This document shows, in pieces, positions 1 through 10,582 of a stretch of 64,000 bases of DNA. Position numbers and translations under genes: made by a program. A model generated the notes under the pieces. It was not told the origin of the DNA and ran no database searches. It saw nothing but the letters and a program-made list of their open reading frames with translations. Positions within the stretch are counted from its first letter, which is position 1. Every line of letters begins with the position of its first letter. Origin of the DNA: Elusimicrobiota bacterium (GTDB taxonomy: Bacteria > Elusimicrobiota > Elusimicrobia > UBA1565 > UBA9628); assembly GCA_027452025.1 (NCBI GenBank), contig DAIDHI010000069.1, forward strand, positions 48,267 through 112,266, read 5' to 3'.

Positions 1-1
1 C

Positions 2-256
2 GCCTTCACGCTGGTCACCGACCAGGACGCGGCGATGATCAAGCAGATCGAGCGCCGCCTCGGCCGCGCCATCGAGCGCCGGACGCTGGCGGAGTTCGAC
101 TATCGCAGGTCCCAGCCGCACGCCGCGCCCCAGGCGGCCGCCCGGCCCTCCCGGCCGCATCAGCACCAGCCAGCCCCCGCGCGGCACGATCAAGCCAAGC
201 CGCACGGGCCGCTGCACGGCGAGAGGAGCCGCGGGCGCAGACGGTGGCGGCGCTGA
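2..256 (+). CDS. DEAD-box RNA helicase, C-terminal end only (basic R/G-rich tail), truncated by window edge
   Basis: Frame 2 reads AFTLVTDQDAAMIKQIERRLGRAIERRTLAEFDY followed by an Arg/His/Pro-rich tail, typical of RhlE-like helicase C-termini. Confidence 0.65.
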   Translation, partial: AFTLVTDQDAAMIKQIERRLGRAIERRTLAEFDYRRSQPHAAPQAAARPSRPHQHQPAPARHDQAKPHGPLHGERSRGRRRWRR

Positions 257-286
257 GGGCGCAGGAAAGGCCCGCCGCGGACCGGC

Positions 287-712
287 TTAGGGACAGTTGC
301 CGACGCGCTTGCCGCTGATCTTCATGCCCCCCACGACGCGGCCGCCCTGCTCGTTGGTGACCGTCTCCTCGTAGGAAGTCCCGGAAGCCGACGTCAGCTT
401 CCCGATCATCGTCAGCGGGCCGCCCCGGCCCTTGGTCTTGCACGAGATCTTCCAGCTGACGGTGTTGCCCTTCACTTGGTAAGAGTCCTCATGGCATTTG
501 CCCGGGATCTTATGCAGCGCTTTCCCGGAATCGATGTCCTTTTTCGAATAGCACATGACGCGGGTCGTCGGAGGCGGAGTGAACGGCACTCCCGGCGGCA
601 TCCGCATCGTCGACGTCACCTTCCACTGCCCCGGCTGTATCCGGGGAGCGGCCGCCGATGCGCCGGCCGCCAAGAACAACGCCGTCAACGCCGCCAATAA
701 AGAACTCTTCAT
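287..712 (-). CDS. Exported DUF3617-like protein
   Basis: Signal peptide MKSSLLAALTALFLAAGASAA; IQPGQWKVTSTM...CYSKKDID...CHEDSYQ pattern; purine-rich RBS upstream. Confidence 0.6.
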   Translation of the reverse strand: MKSSLLAALTALFLAAGASAAAPRIQPGQWKVTSTMRMPPGVPFTPPPTTRVMCYSKKDIDSGKALHKIPGKCHEDSYQVKGNTVSWKISCKTKGRGGPLTMIGKLTSASGTSYEETVTNEQGGRVVGGMKISGKRVGNCP

Positions 713-748
713 GCTGGTTCCTCCTGAGTCATGCTTGCTCGTCTTGCG

Positions 749-1348
749 CTAGCGGCGGGCGGGCTTGCGGGCCCGCGCCAGAAGGGCCACGAGCCGCGTC
801 GCCTTGGCCTTCTTCGCCAGGGACACCGCCGTGTCGCCGTCCTTGTCCTTCATCTCGATCTTGGCCCCGGCCTTCACGAGGACGCCGACGACGGGGGTGA
901 GGCTCTTGTCCATGGTCGCCTTCGAGACGGCGTAGATCAGGGGCGTCCACCCCTGGTTGTCGGCGGCGTTGACGTCGGCCCCGGCCTTGATGAGCGCCTT
1001 GGCGATGTCCGCCTTGCCGGCAACCATGAGCGCCGTCATGCCGCCGGCGTCCTTCACGTTCACGTTCGCCCCCGCCTTGATCAGCACGGAAACGACGCGC
1101 GCGTCCCGATTGTCGGCGGCCGCGGCGAAAAGCGCCGTGTCGCCGGTGGAAGGGTCCTTCGCGTCGACTTTCGAGCCATTGCGAAGCGCCGCGCGCACGG
1201 CCGCGACGTCTCCTTTGTCGGCCGCGTCTCTTAGGCTCTTGGCCGGCGACGAGGCGAAGGCCGGCCCCGCCGCCAGCAGCGCCGCGCAGCAACCGGCGGC
1301 CGCCAACGCCGCGATGCGTCCAGCCGTCCTCCTCGACAGATTCTCCAT
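749..1348 (-). CDS. Secreted ankyrin-repeat protein
   Basis: Repeated ankyrin motifs (DTALFAAAADNRDARVVSVLIKAGANVNVKD, GMTALMVAGKADIAKALIKAGADVNAADNQGWTPLIYA); N-terminal signal peptide. Confidence 0.85.
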   Translation of the reverse strand: MENLSRRTAGRIAALAAAGCCAALLAAGPAFASSPAKSLRDAADKGDVAAVRAALRNGSKVDAKDPSTGDTALFAAAADNRDARVVSVLIKAGANVNVKDAGGMTALMVAGKADIAKALIKAGADVNAADNQGWTPLIYAVSKATMDKSLTPVVGVLVKAGAKIEMKDKDGDTAVSLAKKAKATRLVALLARARKPARR

Positions 1349-1426
1349 TCCCGCCTCCGTGCTCCAGAATGCGACGATCGGCCCCGTCTCAACGGCAGCG
1401 CCATTCTACATGTTTCCAATATAACT

Positions 1427-2470
1427 TTGAGAAGTTTCCCGTGGAAAAAAAGCAGGACTGCGGCCCGGGCCCAGCCGGATTTTTGGTATCCTCACGAAAG
1501 CCTTGCGGGCTCGCGCCGTCCCTCGCGCGCGGCTTGTCCGGCTGGGAGAAGCCGTATCGCCAAGAGAAAACTGCCGTTTTGGCAGTGCTATCCGCTGATA
1601 GCGCTGCTCAGCGCCCTCGGGCTGTTTGCCACGCTGCTCCCGCGCCGCCTCGAAGTCCGGCTGGGACGCGCGCTCGGGCGCTGGGTGTTCCGCCTGCGGC
1701 TCTTCAAGCGCCGCGTCATCGAAGCGAACGTCAAGCGGTGCTTTCCGCGGCTCGACGATCGCGCGCGCGACGCCCTGATCCGGGGCAATTACGAGCACAA
1801 CGGCGTGCTCCTCTTCGAGTTCATGCATTTCTTCTCCCCTTTCAAGGGCCACTGGAAGAGCTACGTGCCGCGCGTCGCGCGCGTGCAAGGCCTCGAGCAC
1901 TGGAAGAGGGCGCACGCGCGCGGCAAGGGCGTGATCTTCTTCTGCTCCCACATGGGCTGCTGGGAGACGGCGGCCGCGGCCGTCTGCCTCAGCGGAGTCG
2001 CGGCGACGATCGTGACCACCGTGCTCGAGCCCGAGTGGCTGCACAACAAGATCACGGCGGCTCGGGCGACGGTCGGCATGTCGGCGGCCTTCCATCCGGG
2101 CTCCATGCCGGCCGTCCTAAGAACGCTGCGCCGGGGCGGCTCGGTCGCCTTCATGAACGACCAATACGCGCCGCCCCCGATGGGCGTTCCGGTGACCTTC
2201 TTCGGCACGCGCGTCGACACCTTGTCGGTGGTGGGCCCGCTGGCCAAGCGCACGGACGCGGCCGTCGTGCCGCTCTGCACCTACCGCGAAGCGGACGGCT
2301 CGACGACGGCCTGCATCGAGCCGGAGTTCGACCTCGGCGCGGCCGGCGACGACGCCTCGGCCGCGACCCAGGCGATCGCCGGCCGCGTCGAGACCTGGGT
2401 GCGCGCCAGGCCCGAGCAGTGGCTGTGGATGCACCGGCGCTTCAAGAACGTGGCCGCGCCGGCGGCCTGA
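1427..2470 (+). CDS. LpxL/HtrB-type lysophospholipid (lipid A) acyltransferase; true start probably downstream of 1427
   Basis: ANVKRCFP...FFCSHMGCWE...SVAFMNDQYAP...FFGTRVDTLSVVGPLAKRTDAAVVP...ARPEQWLWMHRRFK match LpxL-family motifs. Confidence 0.8.
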   Translation: MRSFPWKKSRTAARAQPDFWYPHESLAGSRRPSRAACPAGRSRIAKRKLPFWQCYPLIALLSALGLFATLLPRRLEVRLGRALGRWVFRLRLFKRRVIEANVKRCFPRLDDRARDALIRGNYEHNGVLLFEFMHFFSPFKGHWKSYVPRVARVQGLEHWKRAHARGKGVIFFCSHMGCWETAAAAVCLSGVAATIVTTVLEPEWLHNKITAARATVGMSAAFHPGSMPAVLRTLRRGGSVAFMNDQYAPPPMGVPVTFFGTRVDTLSVVGPLAKRTDAAVVPLCTYREADGSTTACIEPEFDLGAAGDDASAATQAIAGRVETWVRARPEQWLWMHRRFKNVAAPAA

Positions 2471-2551
2471 GCGCCAGCGGAAGACCCCCCGCGCCTTAGG
2501 CCCTTTGGCTCTTCCCGTCCCGCCGCCGCCGATATAACGTATATATCGACG

Positions 2552-4708
2552 ATGAAGAAAGCGCTGGCCGGCACCGTAGCGCTGAGCTTGGTCCTGCTTT
2601 CTCCGGGCTTGCAGTGCTACGCTCAGCTCGGGGAGACCGCCGATCCGGAGATTCCGGCCGGCCGCGTCGAGGCTGTTTCGCTTCCCGCAAGACTTCCCGG
2701 GCAGCTTCCGGGCGCCCCTGATTTGAGGGACTTGGCCATCCCCGGCCTGCCGGAGGCTTCCGCGTCCCAAGCGGCGCCGGCGTCGCGAGCCGAAGCCGAC
2801 GCCAAGCCGGCGGCCCGGAGCCGCGCCGAGGAAGCGGCCCTCGCGCGGCCCTCGCCCGAGCCGGACGACGGCGCGGGCCGCACCCAAGGATCTCTCGCGA
2901 CGCCGCCGTTTGCCCGGGCGGCCGCGGCCTCGCCGAGCTTCTTTCGAATTCATGCGCGGGTCTTGGCGGAAACCAAGCCTTGGCGCCTTCCCCTCGTCGA
3001 GGGGGCCCGAGAGACGGCGCCCGACTCGCCGCCCCCGGCGTTCCTCGGCCCGGGACTGCGGCCGGCGTCGGCGCGCGGCCCCGACGCCTCCCCGCCCCGG
3101 CTCGTCTCTTCCGCGCCCGGCGGCCAGGCCCCGCAGCCTCCGCGCCGCGGCGGGCTTCTCCCGCGCGCCCGCGCATGGCTGCTGCGCTTTTACCGCGTTT
3201 TCCCGGACAAGGTCCGCAACCGGCAGTTCTGGCGCTACAACCTGGCCCAGGTCGTCATCACCCAGGGCGCGACGTTCTATTCCACCGCCCTGCCGGGCTT
3301 CGTCGCCCCGACCAAGACGCTGGCCGGCCGCATGGGCGTGGTGCGTGCCGCGAGCTTCGGGGCCCAGTTGGGCGCCGACGTGGCGATGGGGCCCTCGGTC
3401 GACCAGAAGAAGACGTCTTCGTTTCTCTTCAAGACGTATCTCGGCCGCGGGCTGTTCCTGATCGCGATTCCCGTCCTGTCCTTGGCCTTTTTCCGCCACG
3501 GCGGGCTGTTTCCCACGCTGCCGCTTATCGGCGTCCTGGTCGGCATGTCGTTTTTGCAAAGCGCCGGAGTCCTGGCCTCGAACGTGGGCTTCAACCGGCT
3601 GTTGGGCGACGATCCCGCTTACTACAACAAGGCCAACGCGGCCAATTCGCTGGTCGTGAACTTGGCCGGAGTCGTCGGTCCGGCTCTGGCGGGCGCCTTC
3701 ATCGGCTGGGCCACGTCGCTCTTCGGCGTCTCGTCGGGCAACGCCCTGGCCTTCGGAGTCTACGGCGCGGCGTCCATCGTGACGGCGCTGATCTATCGCG
3801 GCGTCGGCCTCGTCAACCGGCAGCCGCAGTCCAAGGCCGCCGGCCCGCGCGAGAAGATATCGTGGAAGGAGACGCTGGCGCAGCTCAAGGTCGGCTTCCA
3901 GCTGCTCTGGCGCGACCGGTTCCTGCGCCTGACCTTGCTCCTGTCCACCGCCTCCCTGCTCATCGGCGACGCGATCTATTTCCTGGCGCTGCCCAGCTAT
4001 CTGGCCAAGATCGGCGCCGTCGTCGTGCCGGCCTTCATCGCCCATCTCCCCCTCGTCGGTCATCTCGTCGCCGCGCTTCTCGGCACCTCCGCGGCGATCT
4101 TCGGGTTCTTTTTCACCGCCTCGAACCTGGGAGCGACCGTTTTCGACGCGCTCTTCATCTCCCGGCAGGGCAAGAGCGAGGCCGCCCGCTCGGCCTCCGG
4201 CAAGCCCGCCTGGCTCAAGCCCCTCTTGTCGCTCAAGGACGCCGTGGACGCTTGGCTGGGCCGGAAGCTCGGAGCGGACCTGACGCCCCTGCAAAAGCAG
4301 GGCGTCTGGAGCTCGGTTTCCAACGGCGTCGGCTGGGTCGCCGGTCTGTCGCTTTTCCTGACCTCGCACCTGTGGCTGGCCCTGGGCGCCTTCGCCCTGT
4401 CGTCCTTCCTGCAGAGCCCCGCGGGCATGGTCTGGTCGAGCCTCCAGCAAGACGTGCTCAACCGGACCTATCCGCGGGATCAGGCCAAGATCTGGTCGGC
4501 CATGAGCGTCTACAGCCAGGTCTTCACCATGGCCGGGGACCTGGTCTTCGGCCTCGTCATGGCGAAGCTCGCCACCGGCCTGGCGTTGGGGCTGGTCATG
4601 GCCGTGATGGGGATCTGCGCCGCGCTGGCCGTCCTGCAGCCCTTCGTGGTGCTGCGTCCGGCGCCCATTGCCGGCGGCCCGGCGGCGGGCCCCAAACCCC
4701 GCCCCTAG
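2552..4708 (+). CDS. MFS-type multipass transporter with signal peptide and roughly 190-aa Ala/Pro-rich N-terminal extension
   Basis: Signal peptide MKKALAGTVALSLVLLSPGLQCYAQ, low-complexity A/P-rich region, then about 12 hydrophobic segments resembling MFS. Confidence 0.65.
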   Translation: MKKALAGTVALSLVLLSPGLQCYAQLGETADPEIPAGRVEAVSLPARLPGQLPGAPDLRDLAIPGLPEASASQAAPASRAEADAKPAARSRAEEAALARPSPEPDDGAGRTQGSLATPPFARAAAASPSFFRIHARVLAETKPWRLPLVEGARETAPDSPPPAFLGPGLRPASARGPDASPPRLVSSAPGGQAPQPPRRGGLLPRARAWLLRFYRVFPDKVRNRQFWRYNLAQVVITQGATFYSTALPGFVAPTKTLAGRMGVVRAASFGAQLGADVAMGPSVDQKKTSSFLFKTYLGRGLFLIAIPVLSLAFFRHGGLFPTLPLIGVLVGMSFLQSAGVLASNVGFNRLLGDDPAYYNKANAANSLVVNLAGVVGPALAGAFIGWATSLFGVSSGNALAFGVYGAASIVTALIYRGVGLVNRQPQSKAAGPREKISWKETLAQLKVGFQLLWRDRFLRLTLLLSTASLLIGDAIYFLALPSYLAKIGAVVVPAFIAHLPLVGHLVAALLGTSAAIFGFFFTASNLGATVFDALFISRQGKSEAARSASGKPAWLKPLLSLKDAVDAWLGRKLGADLTPLQKQGVWSSVSNGVGWVAGLSLFLTSHLWLALGAFALSSFLQSPAGMVWSSLQQDVLNRTYPRDQAKIWSAMSVYSQVFTMAGDLVFGLVMAKLATGLALGLVMAVMGICAALAVLQPFVVLRPAPIAGGPAAGPKPRP

Positions 4709-4810
4709 CGCCGCAGGCCAAGCTCCAACCGCCGTTTCACGGAATTTACAGGGCCTGCGTGGCCGCGGCCCGGCCCCAAAACTAGAATGAGGGCGTCCAC
4801 GGAGGAAGCC

Positions 4811-5293
4811 ATGGCCGAGAAACTCCCCGGAGAGGCCGACGTTTCCGATACCCCGACCCCGCACGCGGCGGCGCTCGAGGCGGCGCTCTACGCCGCGCTG
4901 CTCTGCGCCCGCCGCTACGAGCGCCACGAACTCATCGCCCGGACGCTGGGAATCCCGTCCGCCGCGCTGAGCGCCCGGCGCCACGCCGCCGAAGCCAGGG
5001 CCCACGCCCAGCGGCTGCGGGAGCGCCTGGTGAGCCTGGGAAGCCCGCCGCGCGTCGCGCCCGGAGACTTCGCCGCGCACCCGGGCCGCCTGGGCGCGTT
5101 CGATCGGCCCATCGCCGAGGTTTTGGACGAGGACCTGGCCGAGGAGCGCGCCTGCGTCGACGACTACGCCAGGCTGCGGGTTTTCGCGGCCGAGGACGAC
5201 GCGGCCTCGCGCTGGGTTCTCTCAGAGCTGGTCCTCGTCGCGGAGGAGCGCGCCGAAGCGGTCACCGCGCTCTTGCGCGCCCTGCGTCAATAA
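4811..5293 (+). CDS. Small helical protein, possibly ferritin-like/DUF2383-like
   Basis: ATG at 4811 preceded by GGAGG (supplied ORF starts at 4787); helical E/H-rich sequence ending DLAEERACVDDYARL...SELVLVAEERAEAVTALLRALR. Confidence 0.35.
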   Translation: MAEKLPGEADVSDTPTPHAAALEAALYAALLCARRYERHELIARTLGIPSAALSARRHAAEARAHAQRLRERLVSLGSPPRVAPGDFAAHPGRLGAFDRPIAEVLDEDLAEERACVDDYARLRVFAAEDDAASRWVLSELVLVAEERAEAVTALLRALRQ

Positions 5294-5302
5294 GGACGGC
5301 CC

Positions 5303-6901
5303 TCAGGCGCGCTTGAGCAGCCGACGCACCACGCGGCGCTCCTCGATGCCGAACAAGGAGGCCAGCAGGAGATAGACGGGCACGGCCAGCCCGATCGTGG
5401 TCGTCGTCTCGATCCACGGGCGCGTCCCGCCGAGGCGGTGGAGCGCCGACAGCCACGCCAGGCAGCCCAGCCCGAGCAGGACGCTGGCCCCGGCCGACTT
5501 CGCCACGGAGACCCAAAGCCTCCTTTCCAGACCGACGCGCGAATGCAGCCGGGCCAGCAGGACGGCCGAGCATATCCAGGAGCTCAGCGAGGCCGCCAGC
5601 GTCAGGCCCCTGACCTTGAGCGCGCCGATGAAGGCCAGGCAGAAGACCACGTTGATGGCCACCTTGAGGACGCCCACGCGCACGGGGGTCACGGCGTCCT
5701 TGAGGGCGTAGTGGGCCATGACGAGCACCTTCATCCAGCCGTAGGCCGTCAGCCCCAGCGCCAGGAACACGAGGGCCCCGGCGGTGGTCCGCGCCGCCTC
5801 GGGCGTGAACGCCCCGTGCTGGAACAGCAGCCGCACCATCGGCCCGGCCAAGGCCAGAAGGCCGGCGCTGGCGGGAAGCAGGACGAAGGCCGTCAAGGCC
5901 AGGGAGTCGCTGAGCGTGCGGCGATACTCGGAAACGTCCCCGCTGGCGACGTGGTCGGAGAGGTGGGTCAGCGCGACGGTGGCCGTCGAGATCCCGAAAA
6001 GCGCCAGCGGCAGCTGCAGCAGGCGGTTGGCGTTGTAGAGCGCGGTGATCGAGCCCGCCGCCAGAAAGCTCGCGAACAGGGTGTCGACGAAGGCGTCGAC
6101 TTGCTCGGCGGCGACGCTGATGAGCGAGGGCCCGAGGAGGGCGAGCACGCGCCGCACGCCGGGATGCCCCCAGGGCGCCCGGGGCCTGGGCAGCAGCCCC
6201 TGCCGGGCCAGGCCCGGCAGCAGCACCAGCCACTGGAGCAGGCCCCCGGCGGCCGCGGCGACCGCCAAGCCTATGACGCGCTCGCGCATCCCCGCCGGGC
6301 GCAGGATGCCGGCCGCAAGCAATCCCAGGTAGGCCAAAACCGAGATGGAGAAGCACGTGGGCGCCAGAGCGGCCGCGAAGAACGAGCGGCGGGCGAACAG
6401 CGCGGCTTGCGCCAGCGCCGCCGCCGTGATGAAGACGAAGAACGGAAACAGGATGCGCGTCAACAGGGTGGTCAGCGCGAGCTTGCCCGGATCGGAGGAG
6501 AAGCCGTACGTCATCGCGAGCACGATCGGCCGCGCGAACACGATGCCGAGCGACGTGAGCGCGGCCGTGAACAATACCAGGCCGGACCACAGCGAAGCGT
6601 GGAATTCGGCCGCGGCCCGGTCCCCCTCCTCCCGGGTGACCGAGGTGAGGACCGGCACGAACGAGGCGCTCATCGCCCCCTCGCCCAGGGTCCGGCGCAG
6701 GAAGTTGGCGATCCGGAAAGCGGCGTAGTAGCAGTCCGTGTAGGAGCCTCCGCCGAAGAAGTAGGCGATCCCGGCGTCCCTGACGTAGCCGAGGATGCGC
6801 GACGAGAGGGTCGCCAGGGTGAACGCGCTCATGTGGCGAGCGAACTGGCGGCGGGCTCCTTCGGCAGGCGCCTCGGAAGCGAGCCCGGAAGATTCGGCCA
6901 T
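5303..6901 (-). CDS. murJ: Lipid II flippase MurJ (MviN)
   Basis: LSRILGYVRDAGIAYFFG...DCYYAAFRIANFLRRTLGEGAMSASFVPVLT is the MurJ N-terminal signature; 14-TM pattern; start placed at 6901 after a TATAAT box. Confidence 0.93.
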   Translation of the reverse strand: MAESSGLASEAPAEGARRQFARHMSAFTLATLSSRILGYVRDAGIAYFFGGGSYTDCYYAAFRIANFLRRTLGEGAMSASFVPVLTSVTREEGDRAAAEFHASLWSGLVLFTAALTSLGIVFARPIVLAMTYGFSSDPGKLALTTLLTRILFPFFVFITAAALAQAALFARRSFFAAALAPTCFSISVLAYLGLLAAGILRPAGMRERVIGLAVAAAAGGLLQWLVLLPGLARQGLLPRPRAPWGHPGVRRVLALLGPSLISVAAEQVDAFVDTLFASFLAAGSITALYNANRLLQLPLALFGISTATVALTHLSDHVASGDVSEYRRTLSDSLALTAFVLLPASAGLLALAGPMVRLLFQHGAFTPEAARTTAGALVFLALGLTAYGWMKVLVMAHYALKDAVTPVRVGVLKVAINVVFCLAFIGALKVRGLTLAASLSSWICSAVLLARLHSRVGLERRLWVSVAKSAGASVLLGLGCLAWLSALHRLGGTRPWIETTTTIGLAVPVYLLLASLFGIEERRVVRRLLKRA

Positions 6902-6936
6902 GGCTAACAATTATACCGGTTTGCTACCCTGCGGAC

Positions 6937-7518
6937 ATGAAGCGCGTCGAGGACCGCCGCTGGAGGCCCGCGAAAGCCGACCTCGAGGCCGCCCGGAGAA
7001 AGACCGTCAAGGACGTCATCGGTCCCGGCCTCGACGTCCTTTTCGTGGGCATCAACCCGGGCCTCTACACGGCGGCGATCGGCCACCATTTCGGGCGGCC
7101 GGGCAACCGGTTCTGGCCGGCGCTCAACGCTTCCGGGCTCCTGCGCTCGAAGCTCACGCCCTACGACTCGCGGCGCCTGCTCAAGTCGAACATCGGCATC
7201 ACCAACATCGTGCGCCGCGCCACGGCGGCGGCCTCGGAGCTGACGATCCCGGAGCTGCGGCGCGGGGCCAAGCGACTGACGCGGCTGGTCGCGCGCTACA
7301 AGCCCGAGCAGGTGGCGTTTTTGGGCCTGGGGCTCTACCGCGACGCCTTCGACCGGCCCGCCGCGCAAGTCGGTCTGCAGAGAGAGCGCCTCGGCGAGTC
7401 TCTCCTCTGGGTCTTCCCCAACCCGAGCGGGCTCAACGCGCACTTCCAGGTGCCGGACTACGCCCGCATGTTCCGCAGGCTCAAGGCTCGCCGGCCCAAA
7501 GCCGGAAGCCTCCGGTGA
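6937..7518 (+). CDS. mug: G/U mismatch-specific uracil-DNA glycosylase (Mug/TDG family)
   Basis: DVLFVGINPGLYTAAIGHHFGRPGNRFWPALNASG and VFPNPSGLNAHF motifs. Confidence 0.92.
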   Translation: MKRVEDRRWRPAKADLEAARRKTVKDVIGPGLDVLFVGINPGLYTAAIGHHFGRPGNRFWPALNASGLLRSKLTPYDSRRLLKSNIGITNIVRRATAAASELTIPELRRGAKRLTRLVARYKPEQVAFLGLGLYRDAFDRPAAQVGLQRERLGESLLWVFPNPSGLNAHFQVPDYARMFRRLKARRPKAGSLR

Positions 7519-8146
7519 AGGCGTTGTCGTTGCCGCCCAGCCGCATGCCCGCGGGCAGCGGCCGCTTGAGCTTCTTGGCGTTTCCCCCGCCGATGACGAC
7601 CTCATCGGCTTCGAGGGCGTCCTTGAGGCGCTGCGCGATTTCGAGCACGGAGCGGCGCCACTTCTTCTTGCCGCGCTTTTCGAGCCCTCGCTTGCCGAGG
7701 TAGTCCTCGTAGGTCTTGCCGTTCTTGTAGGGCAGATGAGCCAGTTCCATGGGCTCCAGATCGCCGTCGACGATCATCGCCGAGCCAAGGCCCGTGCCGA
7801 GGCCCAAGAACAGCATCCGCCCCTTGCGGTAGCTGCCCAGGGCCTGCATGGCCGCGTCGTTGATGACCTTCACCGGCTTGCCGAACGCCGCTCGGAAATC
7901 GAAGCCCATCCAGCCCCCGCCGAGGTTGTAAGGCTCGTGGATCGGCCGGCCGTGGACGACGGGGCCCGGGTAGCCGACCGAGACGCGGTCGTAGCTCCAG
8001 CCGCTGGCCGCGCGCTTGACGGCGGCGGCCATGCGCGAGGCCGTCATCGCCGGTCCCGAGGGGATCTTCACCTCGTCCTTGCGGCCGGTAGCCAGGATCT
8101 TGACGTGGGTGCCGCCCACGTCGATGACCAGCACCGGGCGCTTCAC
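7481..8146 (-). CDS. ROK-family glucokinase, polyphosphate-glucokinase-like
   Basis: [38 protein letters not shown] motifs; downstream of zwf with 4-bp overlap. Confidence 0.75.
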   Translation of the reverse strand: MKRPVLVIDVGGTHVKILATGRKDEVKIPSGPAMTASRMAAAVKRAASGWSYDRVSVGYPGPVVHGRPIHEPYNLGGGWMGFDFRAAFGKPVKVINDAAMQALGSYRKGRMLFLGLGTGLGSAMIVDGDLEPMELAHLPYKNGKTYEDYLGKRGLEKRGKKKWRRSVLEIAQRLKDALEADEVVIGGGNAKKLKRPLPAGMRLGGNDNAFTGGFRLWAGEP

Positions 8147-9540
8147 AGCGCCGCCTCCAGCGCCGCCCGGGCGCCGACGACGGGATTGTGCCAGCCGCCG
8201 TGGTCGGCGATCAGATCGTCGGCTTCCTTGGGCCCCCAGGTGCCCGGCTTGTAGGAGATCGCCGGCCCGTGCTTCCTGAGCACCGGGTCGACCACGGCCC
8301 AGGCCGCCTCGATCGAATCCTGGCGCGAGAACAGGGCGCCGTTGCCCGCCAAGGCGTCTCCGAGGAGGCGCTCGTAAGGCGCCATCTCCTTGGGCTGCTC
8401 CTCGAGCATGTAGAGCTCGCGCTGAACGCCGACGAACTCCTCGCCGGCCTTCTTGACGCGCGCCGCCACGGCGATGGCCGGCCGCGGCGCCAGGCGAAAG
8501 CGCATGTAGTTGCGCTGGGCATGGGCGTGATCGGCGAAGAGCGCCTGCGGCGGCTGCTTAAGGCGTATCACGACCTCGGCGGCCTCGACGGGCAGGCACT
8601 TGCCCGAGCGCAGATACCACGGCACCCCGGCCCAGCGCCAGGAGTCGATGGCCAGGCGCACGGCGCAGAAAGTCTCCGTGTCCGAGTCCTTGGCCACGCC
8701 CGGCTCCTTGCGGTAGCCGGCGAACTGCCCGCGCACGACGTCCTCGGGACCCAGCGGCCGCATGGCCTTGAACACCTTGCCCTTCTCGTCGCGTTGGGCC
8801 TCGAAGCGGCGGCCGTAGGGCGGCTCCATGGCCAGCAGCGCGGCGATCTGGAAGAGATGGTTCTCGATGACGTCTCGCAGGCAGCCCACGCTCTCGTAGA
8901 AGCGCCCGCGGCCCTGGACGCCGAAGTCCTCGGCGAGCGTGATCTGCACGCTCTCGACGTAGTTGCGGTTCCAGATCGGCTCGAACAGGGAGTTGGCGAA
9001 GCGGAAGTAGAGGATGTTCTCGATCGCCTCCTTGCCCAGGAAGTGGTCGATGCGAAAGATCGCGCTTTCCGGAAACACCGACAGGGCGACGCGGTTGAGC
9101 TGCCGCGCCGAGGCCAGATCCCGGCCGAAGGGCTTCTCGATGATGACCCGGGCGTTGCCGGCCAGTCCATGCCGTCCGAGACTTTGGATGACGGCGCCGA
9201 ACAGGGAAGGAGGAATGGCCAGATAGTGAGCCGGGGCCTTGGCGCCGTCCACCTCCTTTTTAAGGCGCTGGAAGGTCGTCGGCGCGCTGTAGTCGCCGTC
9301 GACGTAGCGCAACAACGACAGCAGGCGCTTGAGGATCTTGGGATCGGCCTTCCCCGACTTCTTGACGGACTCCTCGGCGCGAGCCTTGAGCTGCTCCAAG
9401 TTCCAGTTCGAGAACGCCACGCCCACGATGGGAACGTCGAGAACCCCGCGCGCGACCATGGCGTAGAGCGCGGGGAAGATCTGCTTGCGGGCCAGGTCGC
9501 CGGTGGCCCCAAAGACGACGAGCGCGTCCGAGCGTTCCAT
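8143..9540 (-). CDS. zwf: Glucose-6-phosphate 1-dehydrogenase
   Basis: [68 protein letters not shown] motifs. Confidence 0.97.
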   Translation of the reverse strand: MERSDALVVFGATGDLARKQIFPALYAMVARGVLDVPIVGVAFSNWNLEQLKARAEESVKKSGKADPKILKRLLSLLRYVDGDYSAPTTFQRLKKEVDGAKAPAHYLAIPPSLFGAVIQSLGRHGLAGNARVIIEKPFGRDLASARQLNRVALSVFPESAIFRIDHFLGKEAIENILYFRFANSLFEPIWNRNYVESVQITLAEDFGVQGRGRFYESVGCLRDVIENHLFQIAALLAMEPPYGRRFEAQRDEKGKVFKAMRPLGPEDVVRGQFAGYRKEPGVAKDSDTETFCAVRLAIDSWRWAGVPWYLRSGKCLPVEAAEVVIRLKQPPQALFADHAHAQRNYMRFRLAPRPAIAVAARVKKAGEEFVGVQRELYMLEEQPKEMAPYERLLGDALAGNGALFSRQDSIEAAWAVVDPVLRKHGPAISYKPGTWGPKEADDLIADHGGWHNPVVGARAALEAAL

Positions 9541-9541
9541 G

Positions 9542-10564
9542 TCAGCGCGCCTCCGCTTTCTTTTCCTGGTGGCCGCCGAACTCCTTGCGCATCGCCGAGA
9601 GCAGGCGGTCGGCGAAGTCCGCCTGGCCTCGCGAGGAAAAGCGCTCGAAGAGCGCCGAGCCGATCACCGGCGCCGGCACACCCTCCTCAATGGCGGCCAG
9701 GGCCGTCCAGCGCCCTTCCCCGGAGTCGGAGACCCGGCCGGCGAAGCCGGCGAGCTTCGGATCCTCGGCCAGGGCCGCCGCCGTCAGGTCGAGCAGCCAG
9801 GAAGAGATCACGCTGCCGCGCCGCCACACCTCGGCCACCTCGTCGAGCTTGAGGCTGTAGCGGTAGGCCTGCGGGTCGCGCAGGGGCGTGGTCTCGGCAT
9901 CGGCCTGGCGCGGGCGCAGCCCGACGTCGGCGTTCTTGAGGATGTTGAGGCCCTCGGCGTAGGCGGCCATGAGGCCGTACTCGATGCCGTTGTGGACCAT
10001 CTTGACGAAGTGTCCGGCGCCGCTGGGGCCGCAGTGCAAGTAGCCCTGCTCGGCCGCGCCGGGAGCGCCCGAGCGTCCCGGCGTGCGCGGCGCGGCCAAG
10101 GCTCCCGGCGCGATGCTCTTGAAGATCGGCTCCAGGCGCCGAAACGCGGCCTCGTCGCCTCCGATCATGAGGCAGTAGCCGCGCTCAAGGCCGAAGACCC
10201 CGCCGCTGGTGCCGCAATCGATGAAGTCTATCCCCTTGGCCTTGAGGACGGCGGCGCGCGCGATGTCGTCGCGGTAGTAGCTGTTGCCGCCGTCGATGAC
10301 GGCGTCGCCGGCGGACAAAAGCGGCGCCAGGGCGTCGATCGTGGCGCCCGTGGCCGCGGCGGGCACCATGATCCAGACGGCCCTCGGGCGGGCGAGCTTG
10401 GCGACGAAATCCTCGAGGGTGAAGCATCCCTCGATGCCCGGGCCCGAGAGAGCCTTGACCGAGGCCTCGTTGACGTCGTAAGCGACGCAGCGGTGGCCGT
10501 CCTTGACCAAGCGCCGCGCGAGATTGGCGCCCATGCGCCCCAAACCGATCATACCGAGCTGCAT
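9542..10564 (-). CDS. gnd: 6-phosphogluconate dehydrogenase (decarboxylating), short form
   Basis: [67 protein letters not shown]. Confidence 0.95.
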   Translation of the reverse strand: MQLGMIGLGRMGANLARRLVKDGHRCVAYDVNEASVKALSGPGIEGCFTLEDFVAKLARPRAVWIMVPAAATGATIDALAPLLSAGDAVIDGGNSYYRDDIARAAVLKAKGIDFIDCGTSGGVFGLERGYCLMIGGDEAAFRRLEPIFKSIAPGALAAPRTPGRSGAPGAAEQGYLHCGPSGAGHFVKMVHNGIEYGLMAAYAEGLNILKNADVGLRPRQADAETTPLRDPQAYRYSLKLDEVAEVWRRGSVISSWLLDLTAAALAEDPKLAGFAGRVSDSGEGRWTALAAIEEGVPAPVIGSALFERFSSRGQADFADRLLSAMRKEFGGHQEKKAEAR

Positions 10565-10582
10565 AACAGACCCCCTTGCGGC

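Noticed and set aside
4783-4788. TAGAAT upstream of the ORF starting at 4787 as a leaderless promoter
   Set aside because: Box overlaps that ATG; a better start (4811) has a GGAGG RBS, so this gene was not counted in the leaderless set
2117-5080. 987-aa minus-strand ORF
   Set aside because: Antisense to LpxL-like/MFS/ferritin-like genes; low-complexity R/G/A composition typical of shadow ORFs in GC-rich DNA
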